Shown here in pieces: positions 23,501-35,316 of a stretch of DNA of 64,000 nucleotides. Numbering within the stretch: position 1 is the stretch's first letter; every line of letters begins with the position of its first letter. Source of the stretch: Tomocerus qinae. Lineage: Eukaryota > Arthropoda > Collembola > Entomobryomorpha > Tomoceridae. The DNA is taken from contig CM034548.1 in NCBI GenBank assembly GCA_020055645.1, positions 18,228,001 through 18,292,000 on the forward strand, read 5' to 3'. The position numbers and the translations under genes were made by a program. The notes under the pieces were generated by a model. It was not told the DNA's origin. It saw nothing but the letters and a program-made list of their open reading frames with translations, and did no database searches.

Positions 23501-24779
23501 TAATGAGACTCAAATAGTGAAACAGAAGGTTGTCTATTTATTTAATTCTCTTTTTGGACGTGTCATAATTCTTAAGGTTTCACAATTCCTTGTGAATAAA
23601 TAAGGTTTGTGTACGCGAGAAAGAGGGTTGAATTTCCAACAATCTGTTGTGTGAGAGAAAAGAGGTTTAAAGAAAGTAATTTTAGCTAGTGTTGTGTAAA
23701 AGAGAAAATGGTTTGTGTTCTCAATTACGAAAGAGGTAGAGATAGAGAAGATAAAGTCAGAGAAGATGAAGTGTAGTGCTGTAATTGACGTAATAGACTT
23801 ACCTACGTATGAGTAGATAAAAGTTTGACCAAACAGATCTCTGGGAAAGAACTACCAATTTGTCTTAATGTGAAATAAGAAAGTTTCAGTAGCAGAGGAA
23901 GAATGGGCACGAGATAAAGTTTGAAGTGAGGTAGTAGGATATAGATGCAGTTAGTAAGATACTTGACACGTTGTTGACATAAGTTTGAGTCTGTAGTCCC
24001 CTTGATGAATACAATTTCCTCTTTTCCCGATTCACTTAAAGATCACAGCAGAAACCGTGGGAATGTTATATGGGTTATTAAACGGTGGCGAGGATATAGG
24101 AAAGAGGATATAGGGAAATGTTTAGAACAGAAAGATTTTTGACACTATGGCTTTGGTCGTGTTTGTTAAGTAGAGTGAGCGAGAACTGAGAATCCCACTC
24201 AGAGAAAAGGAAGTAGACGTGAGGGAAAGCAAAGAGCGACTGAAACAATGCAGTTGTTTGGCAGTTAGACTTACACTTCACACTCTGTTGAATTTCTCAT
24301 GAAGGATGTGGGAGGTTTAGTATATTTAATTTCAGCTTCTGACTATTCACAGAGTAGATTTAGTTTTAATAATTAATATTTCATTCTCAGTTAATTGTTC
24401 TCTCTAGTCAGTTCGTTTCTCAAACTTGGCTTTTTCAGTTGGTTGGAGGAGAAAGAGAGTGTGAAAGGAAAATATAACTTTCACTAGGGGAAAATGATAC
24501 TTGTTCTTATCCTTAGCTTCTGGGCTGTTGTGATATGAGATGATTAAATGCAGAAGGCTCAGGTGATGTGTGTGAGTATTTATATGTCTATGATTGAACT
24601 GTCTCCTTAACTGAGAAGTCTGTGTGGTAAATGGAACGAAAAGAAAGCATAATGCTTTCTCATAGACAAGTTGACGTCTACTGCTGTGACTTCCTAGCGA
24701 TAACTGACTCTCTCAATCTATGCAGCAAAACAGGCTGTATCTATCTCAACCACCCAACTACTACTACCCATAGCTTGCC

Positions 24780-24990
24780 CTAGACGTGTGCTGCACTCGT
24801 AGACGGACCGACAGGCATGCACATGCCGGACGGAGAAAGTGCAGGAAGGAGAAGAGTGGGGCAGTCCATTACTTACTTTCACCATGTACATTCACTCACT
24901 CCAGCCTTACTTTCCAAAAGTTTTCTTAAGCCGTTCCCTTGGGCGCAAAAGCCGTTCTAGCTCTGCTCCTACTACGGCCTTGCTGATTTC
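24780..24990. promoter_or_regulatory. CpG-rich island at a strand-composition switch; possible promoter
   Basis: A G+C- and CpG-rich patch in A+T-rich DNA (acggaccgac, GGCATG-ca-CATGCC hairpin, ccggacgg, gcgc). To its left (about 23.6-24.65 kb) the plus strand is G/A-rich with few C; to its right (to about 25.9 kb) it is C/T-rich with few G. It might hold a transcription start, for example of a remote 5' exon of the receptor gene 6 kb to the left; a donor-like GGAAA/gtaagg lies here on the minus strand. This is inference. Confidence 0.3.
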
Positions 24991-27900
24991 TTATTCACTT
25001 TCCTAACTTCCTTTTCCACTGCATCTTATTTGTACTTTCAGAGACTGACTCCTGTCTTACACAGATAATACAAAACTATGACATTGCTTCAGCTCCGGGT
25101 TCCTTCCTACTATGTCCATTCAACAAATGGACATTGTTCTTTTGTCTTCTTATCTCTCAACCAAAATGTCCGTCCTCAAAATTAATACAAATCTTTACTT
25201 ATTCCTTATCTCTTCGCTTCTAGCACAATACCACTTAATTGTCAACTTATCAACTTCCTCACCGAACCTCCTGAAATTACACTATTTAACATTCACCATT
25301 CATTCTTTATAGTTGACAGCCACATTATGTGTACCCATTTATGTAATTTTACTTTCTCTTTTGCAAAAGTTAAACCCCTCTGGCGTTCATCCTCATGCAA
25401 GCAATTGCAAACTATTTTGCATACTGTAAAACCAACAAATTAACTCTGACATGGCAAGACCCTCCAATTGTATTTCCATGACTGTATTTTATCATTTCCT
25501 ATACCTACCTATGTAAATTATATTCGTTTTATCTTTTGACTTTTGTACATTTGCGTCAAATAAAAATATGCACTTTTTAAAGAAGGAAACAAGGATTTCA
25601 TTTCCCCTTTAATTTAGAGGCACTAGAGTTCATTTTATTTGATCCAAATACTTGTGCACATTCAAAGAATTCATTTTTGAATAGTGTCATTCATAAGTTT
25701 TCTTCATACCCAAACTATGAGCTTTCTCAATACTTTACTTTCTTTCCAGTACTTTTCGTTTCTCAAATGATTTATATCATTTAAAATATTTCTCTCTCCT
25801 AAGAAACTGTCTCATCTAGTTACCTAACAAACCTTAAAAACTGTCTGCGACATAGCAATACAATTTTATCCATTCCATAGAGTATATTAACTCGTCTTCG
25901 TTATATCTTACATATTCCACAGAACAGTAAATTCTTCATTTCATTCATCCATGATGTAAAATTCAGCTTTTAAACTAAAGACGCTCATATATTCACAGTC
26001 TATTCCCTTCAAACCATTACTTTACATTACGTGGGAACGTGCCATGAAATCGTATTCATAAATCATCCTGCTTTGCTGGAATCATTCTTCTATCATAGAA
26101 AGATCCATGATCGGCTTATAGATTTGGGATTTATTAGCAAGCTCCGCTTTACAGGTAGGTATTTAGTTAAGTAAAAAGTTCTGCTTTATTTCACGGGCTA
26201 TTAATTTGTTTATAAAAAGTTAAGCTTTGTAGTACTTTAGCTAATTGGCAAGAAACTTGCTGGAAGTGTACACATCATGTACATGACAGAGCATTTATGA
26301 GCTCTGCTTGCTATTATAACATTTAAATAACATCGACATAACGGTTTCCAATTGTATTTAATTAATTAAGATTCTAAAACGCCCACTCCTATTCTCGTCG
26401 ATATGGAAATTTAGATCAATTCAGTAAGTTATTTGTAGAGCAACCAGATGTGCAGTATACAATTTCCTACAGATATGTAATTTCACTGCAGAATTTCCGG
26501 TTAAGTAAAGCAAACAGACATAGCAATCACATCACATTACAACTCAAAGTCATTAGTCAGTAATATTATATACATCCTTAATTGGCAATTGGCAACTATT
26601 ATATCATCATGTTAATCTAACACCAAAATATAATTATATAATATTGCTGCTTGGGAACCACCTACTACAGAACAAAATAGGACAATATCTACAGGCAGTT
26701 TCTATTAATAGCGAAATTTTGCCCTTTGAATGCAGTTTGGTTTGTCAACTACATTCACTATCAGTTTTTATTAATAGAAATATATTATTACCATTCTTAT
26801 GAAATTGTTGTCTTTAATTTTTAGGTAGTTAATATTACAAGTATTGCCAAAGTACAATAATTAAAATTTTGCAGCTCAACCATTCTTCAATGTCTGTGAA
26901 CGCTTACAAACTACTCCCTGTGTCTCCAAGCTAAATTTAGACATAGCTGTCTCTACCGGTTGAAAATCAGTAATCGACCAAAACATTTTGCTAGCAAAGT
27001 CTTTTTGTGTAAACAATACCATGCATACTTTGCAAACTTTGACGTAAGTATAAAATCAAACACTGGAAACTTGGTAGTATCCGGAAAAAAATTGCTAAAT
27101 TTTGGTGATTCTGCTATGCATCGGTTTTGGTATATTTTATCGCCCATTTAGTTCAGTAAACCCCACCAAACTTAAATAAAGACAGTTTTGGATTCATTGG
27201 GACACTGAAATACAGCGTGGGATTAAAAAGACAAAAAGAGAATGATAAAATGACCCCTGAATCTAGGTGTATGGCAAGATTACCTACTACCCTTTGTCTT
27301 TACTTGTCTATTACTTTACTCGTGTGTTAATTGCCCTATTTATTGCATTGCGAAGTTTCTTCTATTCACTGAGAGACCAATTACAACATTTGCTACATTT
27401 TATCATGGAATTGGCATGGGACTTTACAAATAAGTAATACAAATCACAAACCGCATGAAGGAATCCAGAAATGTACTTACCTTCTGCTAGATTGCTCGCA
27501 AGGGAAACATTTCAGCCAACTTATGCTATAATAATAAGACTGTTTGGCTAGCATAGATATAACATCTTTTTAGACTCTATCGAAATCATTGCAAAAATGT
27601 TGAATATGGACATCAAAAGCCTTAAAAACTAATTTAAGCGGTCATTAAATTGTATTGTATTTACTAAATAATTACGTTTCCCATTTTCCATAACATTCAG
27701 AAGTAAAAGAAATTAATTAGCGAGAATAAAATTTACACATTTAATACGCAATAATATTGGCTGTGATTAGTGCCATTGCCTTAAGTGTGTATTTAGTCCA
27801 AGAAGAAAGGCTGTAAAAAACTAGTATGGAAAAAGAAAAGCATTTGCTGGACTGATCACGTATTTCACCTCCAGGGTCGAACATAGTTTGAGTGGGCGCT

Positions 27901-30900
27901 GGGCAGTCAACAGTGGACTGAACAACCTAGACAACCTTATTAAACTGGAAATGGTTGAAAAATGGTAATTGGAGGGAGACATTGCATTCTTCTACGTTCC
28001 AGCCATAAATCGTCAGCATATATCCACACACAAGACTGACAAAAACATGACCCACTTAATTCTTGACATTACATCTCGAGAATATATTATTAGTAGACAA
28101 TATATTGTATTAAATAAGTCTTTTAATGCATAGCTTTTATAATAACGTCTTTTAGACTGGAAAATAATATTCGAATACGGACATTTGTATTACAATATTC
28201 ATCTAAGCTCGGTTGAGTAAGTGGCGCTATCAATACAATGACACTCAAGACTATAAAGTCTGTCCTGCCTAAATAAAGAACAGTAGAAGAAAAATTCAAG
28301 CTTCACTTCACTCTGCACAGCAGATAAGGTGCAATAGTGGGAAGCAAACCCCTTTTGAGATTTGATTTATGCAGACCATATCGGAATATTATAATATTAG
28401 GTAATTGTAGGTAAGCTACAGTTTTTCATGAACTGAACTGAATTTGAAGAACTTGAAAGTCATTATTTTATGACCTAGATATTATATAAGTACTATCTAT
28501 AAGCCCGGCTCCAACGATAGAAAATATTTTGATGCTGTTAACAGTCGACTATTTTATTCTTTCAACTGTAAAAACGTTATTTCACTATCTGCAAAATGAA
28601 GATTCTTCTCTCCTTTCTGAATCAGAAAAATGTTTTGATCCAAAATTTAATCCTATATGCTAATTTTGCTAATGCTGCTTAACGTTAAAGGGAAGTGGTT
28701 AAATGAAATGTTTTCTATTGGAAATTAATTGGTATAATTTGACCATGAAATTCAAAATTTGAGTTTTGTTTTTCAAGAGTATACAATAAAGAAAAATAAA
28801 GATGGCTTGACAAATAACAAAATGGTCCTTGCTTAAATGAGTAGGCTCCTTAGCACATGTACCTTAGAAATACCAATTTAAACAATTGCTTCATTAAAAC
28901 TCATTCGCCTAATATTATGTGAGACCAAAATATAAGCAAAATATTTCATAAAATTGAACATACTACAACTCATATTTTCAAAGTGAAGACAAATGGCGGA
29001 ATACATCTGAACATTTTGGCAACAAGTAAAATTGTTAAACTTTCAGCATAGTTTGTTGAAGATATTGTCCTAGTTTGACTAACTTCCGCCAATCAATGCG
29101 TTCAATCTTGTATGACGGGTTGCTGTAGTTTTTTAATGTATTTAGTGGAATCAAGTATGACGTCTCGACTCTCAAAGTAAAAGCATAATGGAACAATTTC
29201 GTTTCTAATTTTCTTCTTTGTCTACAGAAATTAAGTAAGTTACTGCAGATGTTCAACGAAACCTGCATAATATGGTATTGTCATTATTTTTGCAAAGTTT
29301 GGTCATAACTCGGTAATGCATTCGAATGTTATTGCAACAACCAAAGGTCGGATATAAATGATAATAAGGACAGTATTTGTAAACTTTTCTACATGAGACA
29401 TTTTAGAATTCCTACTCCAATTTCAAAATTCAAACCGGAAGCAGTGTACACTCAGGAGAAATGCAAAAGTAAACCGAAATTGGAATGTTCTCTGCATTGA
29501 CGCTAAGTCAAACATAAGTTAGCTGACCACCGTAAGAATTGTCCCACCTACTAATCCACCCACGTCCATAATAATAATTATTATTATGAGTTTAAATGAC
29601 GGCCGTTATTGAGGTTTTTCAATGTGGCTATATTTGGCCAAGCGGAGAGAGTCTGCCTTGTAAGTAACTTTCGCTTCTGGCAAGGACATTCGATTGTGTT
29701 GATAATAGTATAGTCACTAATTGAGCGTCATATAGAGTACAATGCGGACGCAAAAGTTGGAAACAAGTAGAGACATTTCTGACACTTGTTTGCTCTAAAA
29801 TAAGGGAGTAACCAAGTTTCAATATGGAATTATGTAGTGAGACTCTGAGCCCTGGGACCGACTGAGATAGCAATAATATAATTTATGTATGGTATGGGTA
29901 CATTATATCAGGTACAAGAACTGAATGTGAAGTTATTGAACCAACAGCATGAGATATTCAATTTCTAAGTATAGTTTGTAGTTCGAATAGACATTTTAGT
30001 TTAGTTGCAGTGCAGCTTGTATCATTCATAATACATTTCATTGATTGACCTGCAATTGCTGATGCTACTCTTATGCAGACATGCAGTATAGAAGGAAGCA
30101 GCTTTTGTTACTTACGTACCTATACGCAAGGGTATTCCTTATAACATATTTATATTCTGTTCCTGGCTGACCTGCATCTTTAAGTATAAAGTATGGCAGT
30201 TTCTATCTGCATAGTTTACTAATAATATGTTATGAATGAGAATTTTGCAGCTAGACCTAGACCATCACATACTTTGTATCTCAATAGCCTTATAAGTTAG
30301 GCAGATTGAAATCTCATCTCCCTTGTCTTCTTATATTTAAAAGTTCTATTTTTAAATATTTTTTTTCGTACAGGAGTGCGCTTAAGTCTGCCTTGTATCT
30401 ATTATTACAGAAGAGAGTAATAAATTCGGCCAAATTAAACTATAATTAGTTGCAATTAAATTGAAAATGCAAAGCTAGTTTTCAGAATTCAAATATGTTA
30501 CATAATTTTGAGCAAAAAATAACTTGTTTTCTGCTGTACAAAACAATATGCACATCATGAACTATATTACATTTATACATACTGTTTGATTTTGTGGATG
30601 TCTCAAGTTAGAGGGTCTTCTTTCTATAACAAATTTAGTAATTTTCTGAAAATGTGAGCTGGCAAATTCAGTCCTAAGCAAACTTCATAATGCCCCTGTA
30701 CATATATGTAAACTCTACTTATCAATATTTGATACCATTCCCTCCCTCTAACACACACCTACAATAGGAAGCTGCATTATTAAAATAACTAGTTTAGTAA
30801 GCTATCTTTCAGAGGGTCTGACTACATAGACGACACCAAGTACTAGTCAGCCGACCGCTAAATACTACTGAGTCCCATTCAAATTTCAACAAACTGCTAG

Positions 30901-31062
30901 TTAACCCAATCTCAACAAAAATATATTCGAATTTTCAAATTACATACCAGCATCCTAGACCCTCAAAACAGTTCGTAGACCGATACGGCTTCTTTTATGT
31001 ATTTACAAAAATTTTACCAACAGATTTTAATAATAAAAGTAATTCATATTCCCAAAAGCCTT

Positions 31063-31104
31063 GGCTGCCATATATTTGAGTTGGGCTGCCATATATTTGA
31101 GTTG
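31063..31104. repeat. Tandem duplication, 2 x 21 bases
   Basis: GGCTGCCATATATTTGAGTTG occurs twice in direct succession without change. Confidence 0.95.
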
Positions 31105-32448
31105 GTTTTCGTGTATACTTGGATTTGTTAGCTATTCAAAATTCATCTAAGTGCCAAAAAGTTCAAATCATACAAGCTTAGTTTCTTTTACAACAGTCAG
31201 CACAGAAGACAAGCCAATTTAGTTGTTTTACTTCCTCAATCACAGGCGAGTCTTACCCATTAGACAATCGATAGTCAATATAATTTTTAAATGACAGGTC
31301 ACAAGACATTAATAAATGGCCTTATGTGGTAATAGCAACATAGAAATTGTATCCTAATGCACAAATAGATATTTACGCTGTATAAAATCGATGTATAATG
31401 GCTAAGTATAATAATAATTTAACATGCTTATAATTGACTTTAGTGGCATTTGCTTGGAATTGGGACCATAATATAATGACTTTGGGAGCATGTTTAATAA
31501 CTTGGAATTCGAATATATTTTTATTAGGTTTGAGTTGGGCGATCGGCCATTTAACACTCGGGGTTCGTATAGTATTTTCCCATTTTAGAGAGCATACTGA
31601 GACATAGGGCTAATAATATAGGTAGGTATCACTGCTAAGGGTGATGCAGTAAGCTAGTAGACTGAATGGTACTTGAATTGTATGCATGCTCAAGTCACGT
31701 CTCACGTCTCTAAAGATTTTCTGCATTTCTGCAGTACAACAATGAGAAGAGGGCAAGGAAAAGGGAAAATAAGCCCTAGAGGCACCAAGGTAGAATAGGC
31801 TGAGGGCACAGCACACAGGTTTAAGAAACAACGAGATCAGTCAGACCACATAATTTCACTACTCACTAACTCGTTATAAGTTGGTTGGAGGTCTTATCTG
31901 TAATACCTGATAGAGTAAGGTATACTATAAACATGGTACTTATGTCAGGTAAGCCTGTGTATCCTTCTAGCATTGGACGCTGCATTGTTATAGTTGGCTA
32001 TGCATTAGTTATAGTATAATCAGAATAAATGCATTGTTGGCTGCCAGTGTTCTATTTACCTACTTCCACCTACACTTCACATTTCTCTACTATGAGTGAC
32101 TCCAAAGAACCCAAATAATATTACTACTACTACCACTACTTACCTTTAGGCTAGAGAGATAGTACTACCTATATTTAGCATATCTTCTCTTCTCTGTGGA
32201 CGTTGGATTGTCTTCACAATACAACAGTTTTTATGCAAAGAAGGTATGTCATCAGAACTCAGGCGGCAAAAGGATGCAGTGAATCTTTGAATTTGTGCTC
32301 TTTTGATCTTTATTAGCAGTGATTGATCAGTTTCTGAAGAACGTAAAATATTGGGAAAATTATAATTCTAAGACTGCAGTTAATACAATCGCTTCTGTCT
32401 ACTCTAGCAGAGTAGCAAGTTGCGTTCAAGTTCCCCAATCAAACAATA

Positions 32449-32527
32449 ATGAATTACTACATTTGCCTCCTTCTCCTCGTTTTTGGATCATTAGTGTTAT
32501 ATAGCCCAGTGTCGAGTTTAACTACAG
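32449..32527 (+). CDS. Ly6 exon 1: signal peptide
   Basis: 26 codons plus one base; donor ACTACAG before gtaagt. Encodes an ideal signal peptide with a Leu-rich core and small residues before SSLTT. A longer open frame over the same bases in another phase is a shadow. Confidence 0.88.
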
Positions 32528-34216
32528 GTAAGTTTTATTATTTATTTATTCCTTCCATTCATTAAATATTCTATTAAAAACTTTAAATATGGAAGAAATG
32601 TAACTGTGCATTTTAGGCATTGCATATGGCATGGAGAATAGAAACTGAAAGTGATTGTCATTTGAATGAGACAGAGCAAGCCAATGTAGCAATGCCTAAT
32701 AGCATATGGTATAGACTACCCCAGTATACCCAAGGCTAATCTACATCACTATCTAATGGGATTAATAGGCTAATGACGTTACTTATGCTCTGGCGCTTAT
32801 TTTAGTCCCATGCCAAAATATGCTACCATTTAATAAATTACGAAAAATTTGAATTTTAATTAAATTCTTTCAATGATTCGGAGATCTATTAACTAAGTCT
32901 TTTATTATAGGGCGACTCTCTACCCGGTGTTTTGTATGCCGGTCTCGGGGCGAATTGGGGGACTGCAGAGATTCCTTCAACTATAATGATACTTCCATAA
33001 AAGATGTGCCAGGAAATGCTATAACTGTTACTCCGTGTCCTTCGGGTTGGTGTGCCAAAACAATTGAAGGAATTAAAGGACCTCCAGATGGCAAGTCTAT
33101 TAATCATTTTCTTGAATGTAAACGATACTGAAATGTTTTGTTGATTAATACCTGCACATATTTCAAAATTCAACTATAGTCCAGTCATAAAATAATTGGA
33201 CGAAAAAGTCCTATCGCCTCACGCTCTATGTTGAACTAGGCAAAATTGAGGCATTGGACTTTTTTTCCTTCCAAATTTTAAAAAAATTATCTGTATATTA
33301 TTTTATGTTGTATCTAGGTCTAGATATTCCATTGCGTTTCGTCAATACTATATCTGTATATAGTTGCGTCAAATAAAACATAAAACCAATACGTCTTAAT
33401 TGTAGGGGTAAAGTAAAATTGAGGCCTTTCATGTTGTCGACCATTTCTTATTTAATCAAGCTATACCTAAGTATGTCAATATTATAGCATGGTAGTGTCG
33501 TAGCTTATTCGGGGGAGTTTTATTAACGCTTTAAATTAATATGTTAACATAGAGAATGATGTTTTGAAAATTTCTTGTATTAAAATAAGCCCTTTGAATA
33601 TTATGCTCCATTTTTGTTTAAATTTATCATAGACAATATTTTAAGAAGTGTACATGATGATACGAAATTGCCTATTAGAGTTTTTGTTTTTATTTACCTT
33701 CCGAACATCTTTGTAGAGCATTCGTATCGTAAAAGCGATGATTGTTATTTGGAAATAAGCCATTAAGCTGAACAGACTAACAGGCTACAATACATATGCT
33801 CTCTATACCTAAGCAATTAAATAGATTTAACGAGAACTGCGTTGTGCACTTGTTTCTATGCAATTAAAAACCTGATGCTTATGCTCAAGTCTCGTCCTTG
33901 CTCCTAATAACTGTTTGTTTAGAGTAGCTTCATAGAAATTTCCGGGTATGTCGAAGAATAAGGCAGTAAACGAGAAACGACTTATGATTATATTGTACAT
34001 GTTTCAGAGTACGGGATGGCAACGGATCGTTCGTGTCTTCTCCAAGCTCCGTCGGACGGCGAAGAAAGATGTGCAGAAGTTATTCGCTATAATAAGGCAA
34101 CCCGACTTTGCCTTTGTCGAGGGGATTTATGTAACTCTGCTGTGACCATGAGCAAAAGTTTTTTGTCGCTAGCTCTCCCACCATTGGTTTATTTCTACAC
34201 CCTTAATTTAAACTGA
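32449..34216 (+). CDS. Ly6/uPAR-type three-finger protein, GPI-anchored
   Basis: Small cell-surface protein of the insect Ly6 family (relatives include quiver/sleepless, boudin and crooked); members act in ion-channel modulation, septate junctions and neuronal signalling, but the role of this one is unknown. Join 32449-32527, 32911-33090, 34008-34216: 155 residues. Seen: hydrophobic signal peptide (MNYYICLLLLVFG), ten mature cysteines starting CFVC and ending CLCRGDLCN, the typical three-finger finish, an N-glycosylation sequon (NDT), and a hydrophobic C-terminal end (LSLALPPLVYFY) fitting a GPI signal. The ATG at 32449 is chosen because it opens directly into the signal peptide. The second intron begins with GC, and only that border keeps the frame. 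A 5'UTR exon start is likely at 32317, after ttttgatctttattag. Confidence 0.92.
32911..33090 (+). CDS. Ly6 exon 2: first half of the three-finger fold
   Basis: Acceptor ttttattatag. Encodes TRCFVCRSRGELGDC, then CPSGWCAKTIEG. Ends GATG before gcaagt, a GC donor whose remaining bases match the donor consensus. Confidence 0.92.
34008..34216 (+). CDS. Ly6 exon 3: second half and GPI signal
   Basis: Acceptor catgtttcag; joins in phase to give Glu (G plus AG). Encodes EYGMATDRSC, CAEVIRYNK, CLCRGDLCN and a hydrophobic tail ending at TGA (34214-34216). Confidence 0.92.
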
Positions 34217-34321
34217 AGTACTGATTGATGTCTTTCAAGATGCATCAAAAGCATATTGTATATAATATATTATTTTTATAATCGTGCAATTCGTCCATTT
34301 GCATCAGCTATATAAAAACGG

Positions 34322-34327
34322 AATAAA
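34322..34327 (+). terminator. Poly(A) signal of the Ly6 gene
   Basis: AATAAA 106 bases after the Ly6 stop codon, a normal distance for a short 3'UTR. Confidence 0.6.
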
Positions 34328-35098
34328 TGTTTTTTTACCACGGAAAAAAATGTTATTGCCTTAGCATAACTAGTTGCAATATCAACAGTGATATTGTAGA
34401 TATTTTTAAGCCTAAACTGAATTTAGTAAATGTAAATTAATTTTTGATAGTCGTAGTATATTAATTAAACGGAAATTCCAATTAAAACTGATTTCTCATG
34501 AACAGCACAAAACTTATAGACTTTATTAGTTTTTAATAATCATGTTGATAAATATTGCATTACGGATATAATGGAAAATTTCGTAGTTATTATTGTTAGA
34601 GGTAGGTACTACATATTATGAACTACAGGTGTGTTTCGAATATCACCTCCCATTTTCATAGCACTGTAGGTCGTTGAAAATTGGGTAAAGCTTTATCCTT
34701 TCCAAACTTTATTTTGTAGCACTAAAACTAAAAAAAAGTTTATGTTGTTAGTCCCTTGACATAGCTAATGCTTAAAAATTGAAAACATTTTCCAACGCAA
34801 AAGTTTCATTTACAAAGACAAGATTGGAAATATTATTGGCCACTGTACAATCGTTATTTTACATAACAATAAATAAGTTACAGAATAGAATAATAAGAGT
34901 AAAAGAAAAGTTTACATTCACTTTTCAGAAAAGTGTTGCCAGCAATAAGAAAGTTTAAATGAATGCATGCAAATTGCATTTTACATGTACATAGTGTTTA
35001 GGAATAATCACTTTAGAGATATAACAACTACAATTTGCATATGCAGTTGCATTTTTGCATTATGTCAACAATTTTCTCAAGTTAAATAATAATTTGGT

Positions 35099-35104
35099 TT
35101 TATT
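35099..35104 (-). terminator. AATAAA overlapping the stop codon of the secreted-protein gene
   Basis: The last Lys codons and TAA create AATAAA on the minus strand. If it acts as poly(A) signal the 3'UTR would be only some 10-30 bases. It may be a by-product of the Lys codons. Confidence 0.25.
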
Positions 35105-35316
35105 TTTTCTTTTTCTTGAGAACATTCCAAGGTGATAGTGTCGGGTTAAGAAAACTCTCAGCGTAGTAGAGAATGCTTGGATCATTCATGTCGTCAAATA
35201 AATAGGAGGCTGCTGAATTTTCATGTTTGTAGGATGGTACATTTAAAGAAGAGCCGTGTGCGAAAGCAAGTTCCAGTGGCGATGGAAATTCTGCATCAAA
35301 TCCTCCTGAATGGTGA
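35100..35316 (-). CDS. Secreted protein exon 6: C-terminus
   Basis: Acceptor ttgtattgtgtgcag; T completes an Asn codon split with exon 5. 72 codons including the stop; encodes HHSGGFDAEFPSPLELAFAH and ends in five Lys. AATAAA overlaps the TAA stop (35104-35099). Confidence 0.82.

Larger units (their letters stand above)
18465..32316. other. Gene-free 14 kb between receptor and Ly6 genes
   Basis: Must contain the receptor 5'UTR/promoter and the Ly6 promoter, but neither can be placed with confidence. Contents: interspersed repeat at 19.0 kb, (GA)n, composition switch at 24.7 kb, tandem duplication at 31.06 kb. The 122-codon frame at 22332-22700 has no domain and poor residue patterning. Confidence 0.6.

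Noticed and set aside
24821..24950. Short plus-strand frame in the CpG-rich patch (MPDGESAGRR...)
   Set aside because: Only about 43 codons from its ATG, no signal or domain; the composition is better explained as regulatory DNA.
29035..29268. 77-codon minus-strand frame
   Set aside because: No splice partner and no recognised family; similar frames are expected by chance in this much DNA.
32319..32504. 61-codon plus-strand frame
   Set aside because: Overlaps the Ly6 signal-peptide exon in another phase; probably 5'UTR reading.
33948..34145. 65-codon plus-strand frame
   Set aside because: Overlaps Ly6 exon 3 in another phase; the Ly6 frame has the Cys pattern.
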